From: Pistricoccus aurantiacus
Lineage (GTDB): Bacteria; Pseudomonadota; Gammaproteobacteria; Pseudomonadales; Halomonadaceae
NCBI RefSeq assembly: GCF_007954585.1
Contig: NZ_CP042382.1
Location: forward strand, 2,604,001-2,668,000
DNA length: 64,000 bases
Direction: 5' to 3'
Under the pieces are notes generated by a model. That model searched no databases. It was not told where the DNA came from and worked only from the letters and a program-made list of their open reading frames with translations. Positions 46,526 to 54,806 of the stretch are shown here, one piece after another (the first letter of the stretch is position 1; every line of letters begins with the position of its first letter). The position numbers were made by a program, and so were the translations under genes.

Positions 46526-46983
46526 CCCCCAGCGGTCGCACCAATCAGCTGCTTTACCAGGCAGAGCTGCTGCTGACGCTGCCCGACGGTGAAGACGAGC
46601 ACGCACCCGGGCGGCGCCGTGCTTCGCTTGAAGGGGCGCTGGCCATGACGGAGCTCGCCCTTAACTCTCTGATGCGAGAAGTCACCGAACATACCGGCCT
46701 GCAGACGTTCGACTGGCGTCGGCTATTGCGGGACTCCACCCCGGCCCCGGCAGAAATTTCCCACTTGCGCGAACTGGCCGCCGAGCCGGATAGCTGGCTT
46801 TTCCAGCTGCTGACGAGCCTAGAAGCCCTGCACGGGTGTGACGGGGTGTCGCCGGGTGGCCGGCTCGGCGTGACGGCGATGATCGCCACCGCGGGCCCTT
46901 CCCCCGGGGAGCGGCTAAGCCGGCAGCTGCGAGAATTCAAGGCGCTGCTGGCGGCGTTTCGCGAAAGCAGCAGGGAATGGTGA
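46522..46983 (+). CDS. Conserved hypothetical protein (DUF6586-like)
   Basis: A 153-aa soluble protein whose ATG overlaps the topA TGA. It starts [15 protein letters not shown], has helical segments in the middle, and ends in [21 protein letters not shown] recall this topA-linked family as DUF6586; no function is known. Translational coupling to topA suggests a linked role or simple operon hitchhiking. Confidence 0.82.
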   Translation: MTPSGRTNQLLYQAELLLTLPDGEDEHAPGRRRASLEGALAMTELALNSLMREVTEHTGLQTFDWRRLLRDSTPAPAEISHLRELAAEPDSWLFQLLTSLEALHGCDGVSPGGRLGVTAMIATAGPSPGERLSRQLREFKALLAAFRESSREW

Positions 46984-47078
46984 CGGAGCAGGAGCCGATT
47001 GATAGGCTCAGGCCCGCGACAACCAGGGTTGCCGCCTCGGACTTTTTTTACCGACGCTATTTATTGAGGAGAGCTTGC

Positions 47079-47315
47079 GTGTCGAATACTGCGATTCTGG
47101 AAATCGTCGAGCTTGATGACGGAGAGATCGTGCTGCGTAGCGCCGAGACTGACGCCGAGCCTTTACTGCGCATCAGCTTCTCGGAAGAGGCGGCAACGTT
47201 GCTGCGGCAAAGCCGTTTTGAAGTAGCACAGGAAATGATCGATCACGCGATTACCCGCAGCCAGTTATGGCGGGAAGAGAGCGATGATCAGGCATTGACC
47301 GCCACGCTTCATTAA
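47079..47315 (+). CDS. Small conserved hypothetical protein
   Basis: A 78-aa acidic soluble protein beginning MSNTAILEIVELDDGEIVLR and containing PLLRISFSEEAATLLR. GTG at 47079 is chosen because TTGAGGAGAGC lies just upstream; a longer in-frame reading back to 46977 would overlap the preceding gene and lacks a ribosome binding site. It is the third gene of the topA cluster. I do not recognise a domain, although similar short proteins occur beside topA in related genomes as far as I recall. Confidence 0.75.
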   Translation: MSNTAILEIVELDDGEIVLRSAETDAEPLLRISFSEEAATLLRQSRFEVAQEMIDHAITRSQLWREESDDQALTATLH

Positions 47316-47434
47316 ATTGACGTTTTCTGTTCGATCTTTTTTTATCAATCTTTAAAGTGCTGTGGACCTCTGCCGCTAACAAGAGCAGAGGCGAATAGCG
47401 CCATATAACCTTCAACGCCATTTTGAGTGAGAGT

Positions 47435-48007
47435 ATGGGCCGACTGTTGTCTTTTTTTCTTCCTTTACTGACGGTGTTTCTACTGTCTCAACCGGCGCAG
47501 GCCCTGGAATCCCCGGTTGGCGCCGACGAGTTATGGATACTCGTCGACGAGCCGAGTTCATCGCTGTCCGTCTATCGCGGCAGTCAGGAGATTACACATT
47601 TTCCACGTATCTCCGTCGGTAGAGGCGGGGTCAAGCGGCTGCGCAGGGAAGGCGATCGTTCCACTCCCTTGGGAACGTTTCATATCAATCGCATCAAACT
47701 GGACAGCGATTTTCACATTTTTCTAGGGCTCGACTTTCCCACTCCCGAAATTGCTCGGGAAGCCTGGAGTGCGGGTAGAATGAGCTTCATCGAGTATGCG
47801 GACTTCATGGCTTATCTACAGCAGAACGGCGAGCCGCCCCAAGATACGGTGCTGGGCGGTTACATAGGAATTCATGGACTAGGTGATGGGGATCCTGACT
47901 TTCATCGACGTTACGATTGGACCCAAGGCTGTGTTGCGGTAACCAACGAGCAAATCGAGCAGTTATTGAGTCTGATAGAGATTGGCACAACCGTCGTGAT
48001 CCGCTAG
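47435..48007 (+). CDS. L,D-transpeptidase family (YkuD) protein, exported
   Basis: A 190-aa protein with a signal peptide (about residues 1-24, ending QPAQA-LES) and a YkuD domain. The catalytic motif is IGIHGLG...YDWTQGCVAV, with catalytic Cys in TQGC and Thr in place of the more usual Ser. The front half has LWILVDEPSSSLSVYRG and the STPLGTFHI motif. It likely forms 3-3 crosslinks in peptidoglycan or attaches lipoproteins. ATG at 47435 is used; TTG at 47423 is in frame. The next gene encodes an Lpp-type lipoprotein, a possible substrate. Confidence 0.9.
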   Translation: MGRLLSFFLPLLTVFLLSQPAQALESPVGADELWILVDEPSSSLSVYRGSQEITHFPRISVGRGGVKRLRREGDRSTPLGTFHINRIKLDSDFHIFLGLDFPTPEIAREAWSAGRMSFIEYADFMAYLQQNGEPPQDTVLGGYIGIHGLGDGDPDFHRRYDWTQGCVAVTNEQIEQLLSLIEIGTTVVIR

Positions 48008-48075
48008 GCTTGTCGGTGGAAATCAAACAAGCTTTCTCTGGAGTAATAAAATGTGCTCCAGTATGAAAACAGTGT

Positions 48076-48105
48076 TTGACTTCACGGCCCCGATATCGCT
48101 ATGGT
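48076..48105 (+). promoter_or_regulatory. Sigma70 promoter candidate for the lipoprotein gene
   Basis: TTGACT at 48076-48081 and TATGGT at 48100-48105 are separated by 18 bp. This predicts a leader of about 90 nt before the lipoprotein ATG, a plausible length for a highly expressed lpp-like gene. Confidence 0.5.
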
Positions 48106-48204
48106 TTGCGGGGTCGAAACTAGACCGCCTGTGGGAAGCCCGTAACTCTTGCAGGTTCGGGTGCCAAGACTAATGAACCAAGGAAGACTCTCAAGGAGAA
48201 CATC

Positions 48205-48462
48205 ATGTCCAAGTTCACTAACGCACTAAAACTGACTGCCGCAGCCGCTTCTTTCGCTATCCTGGCAGGTTGTGCTTCCGATGGTGCTGACAAGACCACT
48301 CTGGAGCAGGTCCAGTCTGAAGCGTCTCAAGCCAACAGCACCGCCAACAAGGCGATGAACACTGCCAATCAGGCCCAGCGTGATGCTCGCGCCGCGATGC
48401 AGATGGCCCAAGAGAATCGTCAGGCCATGGATCGCATGTTCGAACGCTCCATGCGCAAGTAA
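48205..48462 (+). CDS. Lpp/OprI-type major outer-membrane lipoprotein
   Basis: An 85-aa lipoprotein. The signal peptide ends with lipobox LAGC (Cys23), and Ala after Cys favours outer-membrane sorting. The mature part is an alanine-zipper helix (heptads of Ala, as in QANSTANKAMNTANQAQRDA) ending in RSMRK, whose C-terminal Lys is the residue used for peptidoglycan attachment in Lpp. AAGGAGAACATC precedes the ATG, and codon use looks biased to high expression. A strong terminator follows. Confidence 0.93.
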   Translation: MSKFTNALKLTAAAASFAILAGCASDGADKTTLEQVQSEASQANSTANKAMNTANQAQRDARAAMQMAQENRQAMDRMFERSMRK

Positions 48463-48511
48463 TAGCGTCAGCAGTACCGTTCCGACGCCTGACGGCGTTG
48501 ACGGTTACGGC

Positions 48512-48545
48512 AAGAACCCCACCGAGAAAGGTGGGGTTCTTGTTT
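48512..48545 (+). terminator. Strong intrinsic terminator after the lipoprotein gene
   Basis: AAGAACCCCACC at 48512-48523 pairs perfectly with GGTGGGGTTCTT at 48530-48541 around a 6-nt loop, followed by TGTTT. Such a stable hairpin is typical of abundant lpp-type mRNAs. Confidence 0.9.
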
Positions 48546-48620
48546 CTGACTTGTCGAGATAATAAAAAGAGTAGCTTGCCTCTTGATCTTTCTTGTCAAC
48601 GTGCCCCGTATCTTGCCAGT

Positions 48621-49124
48621 TCAGATCTGTTCGTTACTCAAGGCTTGCAAACTTACCTGACTGCTGCTGCGCAGAAAGATCCCCGCCAAGCGCTCGATTC
48701 CCGCTTGATCTTCTGTACTGAAACGTCCCGGTATCGGACTATCGATATCCAGCACTCCCCAAAGTCGTCCCGCTACCTCGAGTGGTATTACCAGTTCCGA
48801 TCGCGAAGCGCTGTCACAGGCAATATGGTAGTCAAGAGCGTCGACATCCTTGACGCGCTGAGTTTGCCGGGTGCGCGCTGCCAGACCACACACGCCTTGC
48901 GCGAAAGTGATCGGATTGCAGGCCGGTTGACCCTGGAAGGGTCCGAGTATCAGCGTTTGCGGTCGGCGCTGCAGATAGAACCCTACCCAGTTGAGCTGCG
49001 GAATCGTCTGATAAATGAAAGCCGCGGTTTGCGCGCAGTTGGTCAGGGCGTCCTCGGTATCCAGCAGGGCATTCAACTGACGCTCGAGCAGGTCGTAATC
49101 AAGCAGGGCTGTGGCAGTCGTCAT
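48621..49124 (-). CDS. msrC: Free methionine-(R)-sulfoxide reductase (GAF-domain fRMsr)
   Basis: A 167-aa GAF-fold enzyme that reduces free L-methionine-R-sulfoxide. The three catalytic cysteines of the family are present: QPACNP, QGVCGLAA and YHIACDSASRSE (equivalents of E. coli Cys84, Cys94 and Cys118). The substrate-pocket segment LNWVGFYL is also conserved. ATG at 49124 is chosen; the frame upstream runs into metQ. It lies just downstream of metNIQ on the same strand but beyond a terminator. Confidence 0.93.
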   Translation of the reverse strand: MTTATALLDYDLLERQLNALLDTEDALTNCAQTAAFIYQTIPQLNWVGFYLQRRPQTLILGPFQGQPACNPITFAQGVCGLAARTRQTQRVKDVDALDYHIACDSASRSELVIPLEVAGRLWGVLDIDSPIPGRFSTEDQAGIERLAGIFLRSSSQVSLQALSNEQI

Positions 49125-49172
49125 GATAACTTGACCTCGATGCGAATAAGAAATAGTGGCTTCGTCGCTGAA

Positions 49173-49199
49173 TAAAAAGAGCCAGCCCAAGGCCGGCTC
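49173..49199 (-). terminator. Intrinsic terminator after metQ (minus strand)
   Basis: Read on the minus strand, GAGCCGGCC and GGCTGGCTC form a 9-bp stem (one G-U) around a 3-nt loop, followed by TTTTTATT. It lies 35 bp after the metQ stop and separates metNIQ from the sulfoxide reductase gene. Confidence 0.85.
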
Positions 49200-49233
49200 C
49201 CGAACAATGCTCTTGAGTAGCGTAAGGCTGTAT

Positions 49234-50085
49234 TTATTGCGCAGCGTCTTTCCAGCCCGGTACCGCGGCGCCGTCGAATAGCTCCTCAGCTTTTTGCGCC
49301 ACCTCGTCGCTCTGATAGGCACTTACCAGTTGACGAATGGCTTCTCGTTCCTGGTCACCTTCCCGCACCACGATCAGGTTGACGTAAGGCGAATCGGGGC
49401 CTTCCTTGATCAAGGCATCGTCCAGGCTCAGGCCTGCCGGCTGAGCAAAGGTATTGTTGATGAAGGCCATGTCCACGTCCTGCAGCACTCTCGGCAGCTG
49501 GGCGGCTTCGATCTCGCGAAACTTGAAATTCCGCGGATTTTCGGCGATGTCGATGGGTGTGGCTTCGAGATTTTCCGGATCCTTGAGTTCGATCAGCCCC
49601 TCGTCGTGCATCAGGATCAGCGAGCGCCCCTCGTTGGAAGGATCGTTGGGCAGGGCGATGGTGGCGCCATCCGGCAAGTCCTCGATGCTGTCGTATTTTT
49701 CCGAATAGGCGCCGATCGGGTAGACGAAGGTGCGCCCGGCGATGGCGAAGTCGTAGCCGCGATCCTCCACCATGCTGACCATATAGGGTTCATGCTGGAA
49801 GGCGTTGGCATCCAGGCTGCCGTCCGCCAACGCAGCGTTGGGAGAGACATAGTCGGTGAACTCGACGATCTTCACGTCGAGGCCGTATTCGTCCTTGGCG
49901 CGGTTCGCCGCCACCTGCATGACTTCGGTTTCCGGCCCCGCCACGGTGCCGACCTTGAGGATCTGATCTTGCGCTTCCTGATCGCCGCCACAGCCGGCCA
50001 GCATCGCCGCGCTCAACAGACCCGCCGCGCCTAGCCAACGGACGGGGCTCAACAGGTTCTTGTCCACTAAACGTTTTATTGCCAT
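49234..50085 (-). CDS. metQ: Methionine ABC transporter substrate-binding lipoprotein MetQ
   Basis: A 283-aa lipoprotein of the NlpA/MetQ family. The lipobox is MLAGC (about Cys32). The binding domain has KVGTVAGPETEVMQVAA, the YVSPNAALADGSLDANAFQHEPYM segment and IALPNDPSNEGRSL, as expected for methionine-binding proteins. AAGGAGATTCG precedes ATG at 50085. It works with MetN and MetI encoded upstream in the same operon. Confidence 0.96.
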   Translation of the reverse strand: MAIKRLVDKNLLSPVRWLGAAGLLSAAMLAGCGGDQEAQDQILKVGTVAGPETEVMQVAANRAKDEYGLDVKIVEFTDYVSPNAALADGSLDANAFQHEPYMVSMVEDRGYDFAIAGRTFVYPIGAYSEKYDSIEDLPDGATIALPNDPSNEGRSLILMHDEGLIELKDPENLEATPIDIAENPRNFKFREIEAAQLPRVLQDVDMAFINNTFAQPAGLSLDDALIKEGPDSPYVNLIVVREGDQEREAIRQLVSAYQSDEVAQKAEELFDGAAVPGWKDAAQ

Positions 50086-50134
50086 ATCGAATCTCCTTGA
50101 ATGAATCACAACGAAAAGCGGTTTTTCGTGCCGG

Positions 50135-50788
50135 TCACTTATGATCGGCCTTGCGTACCAGATGATCGCCGATGCTTTGAAAGCCCTGCACCATGACCAC
50201 CAGAATCGCCACGGTGATCAGCATGACCAGCGGGTCGAAGCGGTTGTAACCGTAACGTATGCCCAGATCCCCCAGGCCGCCACCGCCCACGGCGCCGGCC
50301 ATGGCGGAATAGCTGACCAGGGTGACAACGGTGACGGTCAGGCCGGTGATGATGCCGCCACGGGCTTCCGGCAACAATACCTTGGTGATGATCTGATAAG
50401 GGGTGGCGCCCATGGACTGGGCCGCCTCGATCAGCCCTGGCGGCACTTCGTTCAGGGCGCCCTCCACCAGCCGCGCCACGAAGGGGATGGCGGCGATGGT
50501 CAAGGGCACCACCGCCGCGTTGATGCCAATGGAGCTGCCGACAATCAAGCGGGTGAAGGGAATGATCGCCACCATCAGGATGATGAACGGAATCGAGCGG
50601 CCCACGTTGGTGACGATGGCGAGTATCCTTTGCGTCAGCGGATGAGCGAGTATCTGCCGGGGCCGGGTCACGTACAGCAGTACGCCCAGAGGAACGCCAA
50701 ACAGGGCGGCAATGACACCGGACACGCCGACCATGTACAGGGTATCGATGGTCGCCTTGAAGATCAGTTCAAGCATCGCGTTTGACAT
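50135..50788 (-). CDS. metI: Methionine ABC transporter permease MetI
   Basis: A 217-aa permease with five membrane helices. The EAA loop is EVPPGLIEAAQSMGATPYQIITKVLLPEA, which contacts MetN. I chose ATG at 50788 with GGAGG about 9 nt upstream, overlapping the metN end by 20 bp; ATG at 50776 is an alternative. Length matches E. coli MetI (217 aa). Confidence 0.95.
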   Translation of the reverse strand: MSNAMLELIFKATIDTLYMVGVSGVIAALFGVPLGVLLYVTRPRQILAHPLTQRILAIVTNVGRSIPFIILMVAIIPFTRLIVGSSIGINAAVVPLTIAAIPFVARLVEGALNEVPPGLIEAAQSMGATPYQIITKVLLPEARGGIITGLTVTVVTLVSYSAMAGAVGGGGLGDLGIRYGYNRFDPLVMLITVAILVVMVQGFQSIGDHLVRKADHK

Positions 50789-51812
50789 GACCAAGCACCT
50801 CCACGTTGAGATCATGACGCTCGAGATAGGCAAGCGCCGCCCGGGTCTGCTCCTGATCGCCGATCAGTTCCGCGATCATCAGCCCCAGGGTGCGATCCTG
50901 GATCGACTCCACCTTGGCCTGCAGAATGCTGACCTCGATGCGGCAATCCCGGGTCAATCGAGAAATCAGCGGCGAGGCCACCGCGTCGCCGGAGAACGCC
51001 AGACGCACCACCGGATGATGTCGCGGGCTGGGCTCGGGTTCGAGACGTTCCACCAGCGCCTTGGGCGGCTCGAGTTCGAGAAAGTCATTGAGAAATTCCC
51101 GCCCCAACCGTGTGCGCGGCGAGGTAAAGAACTCGCCTACCTCGGCTTCCTCCACCAGCATGCCGTCGGAAATCAGCCCTACCCGATGGCAGATCGACTT
51201 GACCACTTCCATTTCATGGGTGATCAGCAAAATGGTCAGTCCCAGGCGCTCGTTGATGTCCTTGAGCAGCTCGAGAATCGAGCCGGTGGTCTGCGGATCC
51301 AGCGCCGAGGTGGCCTCGTCACACAGCAGCACCTTGGGGCGGCTGGCCAGGGCCCTGGCGATGGCGACCCGCTGCTTCTGACCGCCGGAAAGCTCCGCTG
51401 GATAGGTGCCGGTCTTGTCGGAAAGGCCGGTCAGTTCCAGCAGCGGCTTGACTCGCTCCTGAATCGCTGCCTTGCCCATGCCCATCAGTTCCAGAGGCAG
51501 GGCGATGTTGGCATAGACGGTGCGCGATGACAGCAGATTGAAATGCTGAAAGATCATGCCGATCTGATGACGAGCCTGATTGAGCGCCGGGCCGCTCAAG
51601 CGGGTGAGTTCCTGGCCATCCACCTGCACGCTGCCGCTGGTGGGACGCTCCAGCAGGTTGACGCAGCGAATCAAGGTCGATTTGCCGGCGCCGGAAAGGC
51701 CGATGACGCCATGAATGCTGCCTTGGGGGACTTCCAGGTCGATGTGCCTCAGCGCCTCGATGGCCTGCGCGCCACTGCCGTAAATCTTGGAGACGTTCTT
51801 GAGTCTGATCAT
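50769..51812 (-). CDS. metN: Methionine ABC transporter ATPase MetN
   Basis: A 347-aa ATPase with Walker A GLSGAGKSTL, signature ELSGGQKQRVAIARAL and Walker B VLLCDEATSALD. The C-terminal NIL domain (about residues 265-340) gives allosteric inhibition by bound methionine in this family. ATG at 51812 is used; the frame continues upstream through the leader only by chance. A SAM-II-like riboswitch and terminator sit in the leader. Confidence 0.96.
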   Translation of the reverse strand: MIRLKNVSKIYGSGAQAIEALRHIDLEVPQGSIHGVIGLSGAGKSTLIRCVNLLERPTSGSVQVDGQELTRLSGPALNQARHQIGMIFQHFNLLSSRTVYANIALPLELMGMGKAAIQERVKPLLELTGLSDKTGTYPAELSGGQKQRVAIARALASRPKVLLCDEATSALDPQTTGSILELLKDINERLGLTILLITHEMEVVKSICHRVGLISDGMLVEEAEVGEFFTSPRTRLGREFLNDFLELEPPKALVERLEPEPSPRHHPVVRLAFSGDAVASPLISRLTRDCRIEVSILQAKVESIQDRTLGLMIAELIGDQEQTRAALAYLERHDLNVEVLGHVKRDA

Positions 51813-51872
51813 GATGCTGGGATACCGCTCGGTGACGTGATATCGAAGTTTCCTCGAAAAAGCGGCGCGCAC

Positions 51873-51899
51873 GAAAAAGGCCACCCGAATGGGGTGGCC
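51873..51899 (-). terminator. Leader terminator in front of metN
   Basis: On the minus strand GGCCACCC and GGGTGGCC form an 8-bp perfect stem with a 5-nt loop (CATTC), followed by TTTTTC. It lies about 60 nt before the metN ATG and downstream of the metN promoter, so it must act as an attenuator or block transcription into metN conditionally. Confidence 0.88.
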
Positions 51900-51910
51900 T
51901 ATCGCGCTGG

Positions 51911-51998
51911 ACACACCCGTTTAGCAGCACTTCCCGCTTTGAATCGACTGTCGCGATCGATGCGAGGGCGCCCGCAAGCTGGGTTCAAATCAGCGCCT
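51911..51998 (-). ncRNA. SAM-II-like riboswitch in the metNIQ leader
   Basis: Read 5' to 3' on the minus strand: P1 arm GGCGC (51997-51993), then UGAUUUGAACCC, then CUUGC, and the P1 closing arm GCGCC (51971-51967). A 41-nt connector with a possible small hairpin (AUCGA/UCGAU) follows, then GCUAAA (51925-51920) and GGGU (51918-51915). P1 pairs perfectly, and ACCC (51984-51981) can form the pseudoknot with GGGU. GAUUU, CUUGC and GCUAAA are the conserved ligand-binding elements of SAM-II (and related SAM-V) aptamers. The position between promoter and terminator, ahead of a methionine importer, fits. I cannot run a covariance model. Confidence 0.78.
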
Positions 51999-52014
51999 TG
52001 TGTAAAGTGCCCTG

Positions 52015-52043
52015 ATATTAAGGATCGACCGCGGTACTGTCAA
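52015..52043 (-). promoter_or_regulatory. Consensus sigma70 promoter of metNIQ
   Basis: On the minus strand TTGACA (52043-52038) and TAATAT (52020-52015) are separated by exactly 17 bp, a near-ideal sigma70 promoter. Transcription should begin near 52008, about 10 nt before the riboswitch P1 stem. Confidence 0.85.
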
Positions 52044-52110
52044 CGCCGCGGCAGCGGACATTACGCGGTACACTATGACGGTTCTCGGCATCCGGCATTC
52101 AGGAGTCAGC

Positions 52111-52758
52111 ATGTTCACGGGTATCGTTCAGGGCACCGCACCGCTTTTGTCCATCGTCGACAAGGACGCCTTTCGTATCCACACCATCGAACTCGAGCCC
52201 GCGCGGCGAAAAGGGCTGGAAATCGGCGCCTCGGTGGCGCATAACGGCGTCTGCCTGACCGTGACCGGCATCGACGGCGGCCGGGTCAGCTTCGATCTGA
52301 TGCGCGAAACCCTGCGTCTGACCAACCTGGGTGAGCTCCGGGTCGGCGACCGTGTCAATATCGAGCGGGCCGCTCGTTTCGGCGACGAGATCGGCGGCCA
52401 TGCCATGTCCGGGCATGTGATCTGTACCGCGGCACTGACGAGTATCGAGGAGGCGCCGAACAACCGTCGTCTCTGGTTCAGGCTGCCCGGGAAGTTCGGG
52501 CGCTTTCTGTTCGACAAGGGCTATATTGGACTCGACGGTATCAGCCTGACCATCGGCGAGGTGCGGCGCGAGCAGCCTCGGAACAGCGAAGTCGATGCGC
52601 CGGTGACTTTCTGCGTCGACCTGATTCCGGAAACCCTGGCGCGCACCACCCTGGGCGACCGGCGAATCGGCGACCGGGTCAATATCGAGATCGATCCGCA
52701 GACCCAAGCGATCGTCGAGACCGTCGAACGTGTATTGGCATCGCGTGCCGTGATCTAG
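52111..52758 (+). CDS. ribE: Riboflavin synthase alpha chain
   Basis: A 215-aa enzyme joining two 6,7-dimethyl-8-ribityllumazine molecules to form riboflavin. It has two lumazine-binding barrels: [10 protein letters not shown] at the N-terminus, [11 protein letters not shown] and [12 protein letters not shown] in repeat 1, [10 protein letters not shown] and the ETLARTTLG segment in repeat 2. ATG at 52111 is used. It is divergent from metN. I see no FMN riboswitch ahead of it. Flavin supply would serve the Rnf flavoproteins, but no regulatory link is visible. Confidence 0.95.
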   Translation: MFTGIVQGTAPLLSIVDKDAFRIHTIELEPARRKGLEIGASVAHNGVCLTVTGIDGGRVSFDLMRETLRLTNLGELRVGDRVNIERAARFGDEIGGHAMSGHVICTAALTSIEEAPNNRRLWFRLPGKFGRFLFDKGYIGLDGISLTIGEVRREQPRNSEVDAPVTFCVDLIPETLARTTLGDRRIGDRVNIEIDPQTQAIVETVERVLASRAVI

Positions 52759-52855
52759 TCAGACGCTCGCGTCACCGCCAGGCTTTGGGTACCATACAAT
52801 GCCTTTTCGTCCCTCGCTTTCTTGCTTCATCACAATGCCCGGATGAGTCACGCCG

Positions 52856-54157
52856 ATGCTGAAACAACGTCTCGACAATCACTTCAAACTGACTGAACAC
52901 GGCACCAATATTCGCACCGAGATCATCGCGGGTATCACCACCTTCCTGACCATGGCGTACATCATCTTCGTCAACCCGAGCGTGCTGTCCGAGGCAGGCA
53001 TCGACTACGGCGCCGTGTTCGTCGCCACCTGTCTCGCTTCCGCGATCGGCTGTCTGATCATGGGCCTATGGGCGAACTATCCCATCGCCCTGGCGCCGGG
53101 CATGGGGCTCAACGCCTTCTTCACCTACGGCGTCGTACAAGGCATGGGCTATAGCTGGGAAGCGGCGCTGGGGGCGGTATTCCTGTCCGGGGTAACTTTC
53201 TTTCTGCTCAGCCTCTTCCGGATTCGCGAATGGATCATCAATTCCATTCCCATGACCCTGCGCCTGGGGATTGCCGCGGGTATCGGCCTGTTTCTGGCGT
53301 TCATCGCCCTCAAGAACGCCGGCATCGTGGTGGATAACCCGGCGACTCTGGTGGCGCTGGGAGATCTGTCCGCGCCGTCGCCGCTCTATGCGCTGCTGGG
53401 ATTCTTCCTGATTACCGCGCTTTCTCATCTGCGGGTCACCGGCTCGGTGATGATCGGCATTCTGGCGGTGACCGTGCTGGCCATTGTGCTGGGCCACAAC
53501 GAGTTCGGCGGCGTCATGTCCATGCCACCTTCCATCGCGCCGACATTTCTGGAGATGGACGTGGCAGGCGCCTTCGACCTGGCGATGATCAGCGTGATCT
53601 TCGCCTTTCTGTTCGTCGATCTCTTCGATACTTCCGGCACCCTGATCGGGGTTGCCCATCGCGGTGGCCTGCTGGATGAGCAGGGCAATCTGCCGCGGTT
53701 GGGTCGTGCGCTGATGGCGGATTCTACCGCCTCCATGGCCGGGGCGGCGCTGGGCACTTCCACCACCACCAGCTATATCGAGAGCACCGCAGGCATCGCT
53801 TCCGGCGGGCGAACCGGCTTGACCGCGGTGATAGTGGCGATGCTGTTCCTGGTAAGCCTGTTCTTCGCGCCTCTGGCCGGCTCGATTCCGGTGTATGCCA
53901 CCGCCGGGGCGCTGCTGTATGTGGCGGTGCTCATGACCGGTAGCCTTGCTCACGCCAACTGGGAGGATCCGACGGAAGCCGCGCCGGTGCTGATCGCGGC
54001 CCTGGCCATGCCCTTGACCTTCTCCATTGCCGAGGGGATTGCGCTAGGATTCATCAGTTTTGTGGCGATCAAGACCTTGTCCGGACGTTTCAAGGATCTC
54101 AATGTGGCGGTGGTGGTGCTGGCGCTGCTGTTCGCCGGCAAGTTCCTGTTCTTCTAA
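52856..54157 (+). CDS. AzgA-type purine permease (NCS2 family)
   Basis: A 433-aa permease with about 13 membrane segments. Family motifs are [20 protein letters not shown], the [14 protein letters not shown] segment and [18 protein letters not shown]. Further on, [27 protein letters not shown] is typical of AzgA/GhxP adenine, hypoxanthine and guanine transporters. It lies 80 bp upstream of apt, which would convert imported adenine to AMP. Confidence 0.93.
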   Translation: MLKQRLDNHFKLTEHGTNIRTEIIAGITTFLTMAYIIFVNPSVLSEAGIDYGAVFVATCLASAIGCLIMGLWANYPIALAPGMGLNAFFTYGVVQGMGYSWEAALGAVFLSGVTFFLLSLFRIREWIINSIPMTLRLGIAAGIGLFLAFIALKNAGIVVDNPATLVALGDLSAPSPLYALLGFFLITALSHLRVTGSVMIGILAVTVLAIVLGHNEFGGVMSMPPSIAPTFLEMDVAGAFDLAMISVIFAFLFVDLFDTSGTLIGVAHRGGLLDEQGNLPRLGRALMADSTASMAGAALGTSTTTSYIESTAGIASGGRTGLTAVIVAMLFLVSLFFAPLAGSIPVYATAGALLYVAVLMTGSLAHANWEDPTEAAPVLIAALAMPLTFSIAEGIALGFISFVAIKTLSGRFKDLNVAVVVLALLFAGKFLFF

Positions 54158-54237
54158 TCTATCAAACAGGCCCGAGGCTTGTTTGGCTCGGCGCTGGCCG
54201 CTTGACGGTTGAATTCACCTGGCGAGATGGAACCTCC

Positions 54238-54783
54238 ATGAGCATTTACGGCGACTACATCAAATCCGTGATCCGCACGGTGCCCGACTGGCCCCAACCC
54301 GGGGTCAACTTTCGCGATATCACGCCGCTTTTACAAAACAGCGCAGCCTTTCGCAAGCTGATCGACAGCTTCGTGCATCGCTATCAGGAAATGCGCCTGG
54401 ACACGATTGCCGCCATCGACGCCCGGGGGTTCATCATCGGTGCGCCCTTGGCCTACGAGCTGAACTGCAGCTTCGTGCCGGTACGCAAGAAGGGCAAGCT
54501 GCCGTTCAAGACCCTGAGCGAGACCTATAAGCTGGAGTACGGCGAATCCGCCGTGGAACTCCACGCCGATGCTTTTGAACGCGGCGCGCGCATTCTTGTG
54601 GTGGACGATCTGGTGGCCACCGGCGGTACCATGCTGGCGGCGGCCAAGCTGATCCGACGCAGCGGCGGTGAAGTGGTGGAAACCGCTACCATCATTGATC
54701 TCCCGGAATTGGGCGGGTCACAAAAGATTCGCGACGATGGCTATGATCTCTTTGCGGTGTGTTCCTTTACCGAAGACGAATAA
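54238..54783 (+). CDS. apt: Adenine phosphoribosyltransferase
   Basis: A 181-aa enzyme converting adenine and PRPP to AMP. The PRPP-binding motif [15 protein letters not shown] (about residues 122-136) is intact, with the upstream FRDITPLL and [14 protein letters not shown] segments. ATG at 54238 is used, matching the usual family N-terminus; the frame extends to 54202. It follows the AzgA-type permease. Confidence 0.95.
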   Translation: MSIYGDYIKSVIRTVPDWPQPGVNFRDITPLLQNSAAFRKLIDSFVHRYQEMRLDTIAAIDARGFIIGAPLAYELNCSFVPVRKKGKLPFKTLSETYKLEYGESAVELHADAFERGARILVVDDLVATGGTMLAAAKLIRRSGGEVVETATIIDLPELGGSQKIRDDGYDLFAVCSFTEDE

Positions 54784-54806
54784 GCGACATAGGAAACCGC
54801 GAAAGC

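Noticed and set aside
48060-48204. Possible tRNA or small RNA gene upstream of the lipoprotein gene
   Set aside because: No cloverleaf with T-loop and acceptor pairing could be formed; the sequence is better explained as the lipoprotein mRNA leader.
52021-52110. Possible FMN riboswitch before ribE
   Set aside because: The 5' region is too short and shows none of the conserved RFN elements; it contains the divergent metN promoter instead.
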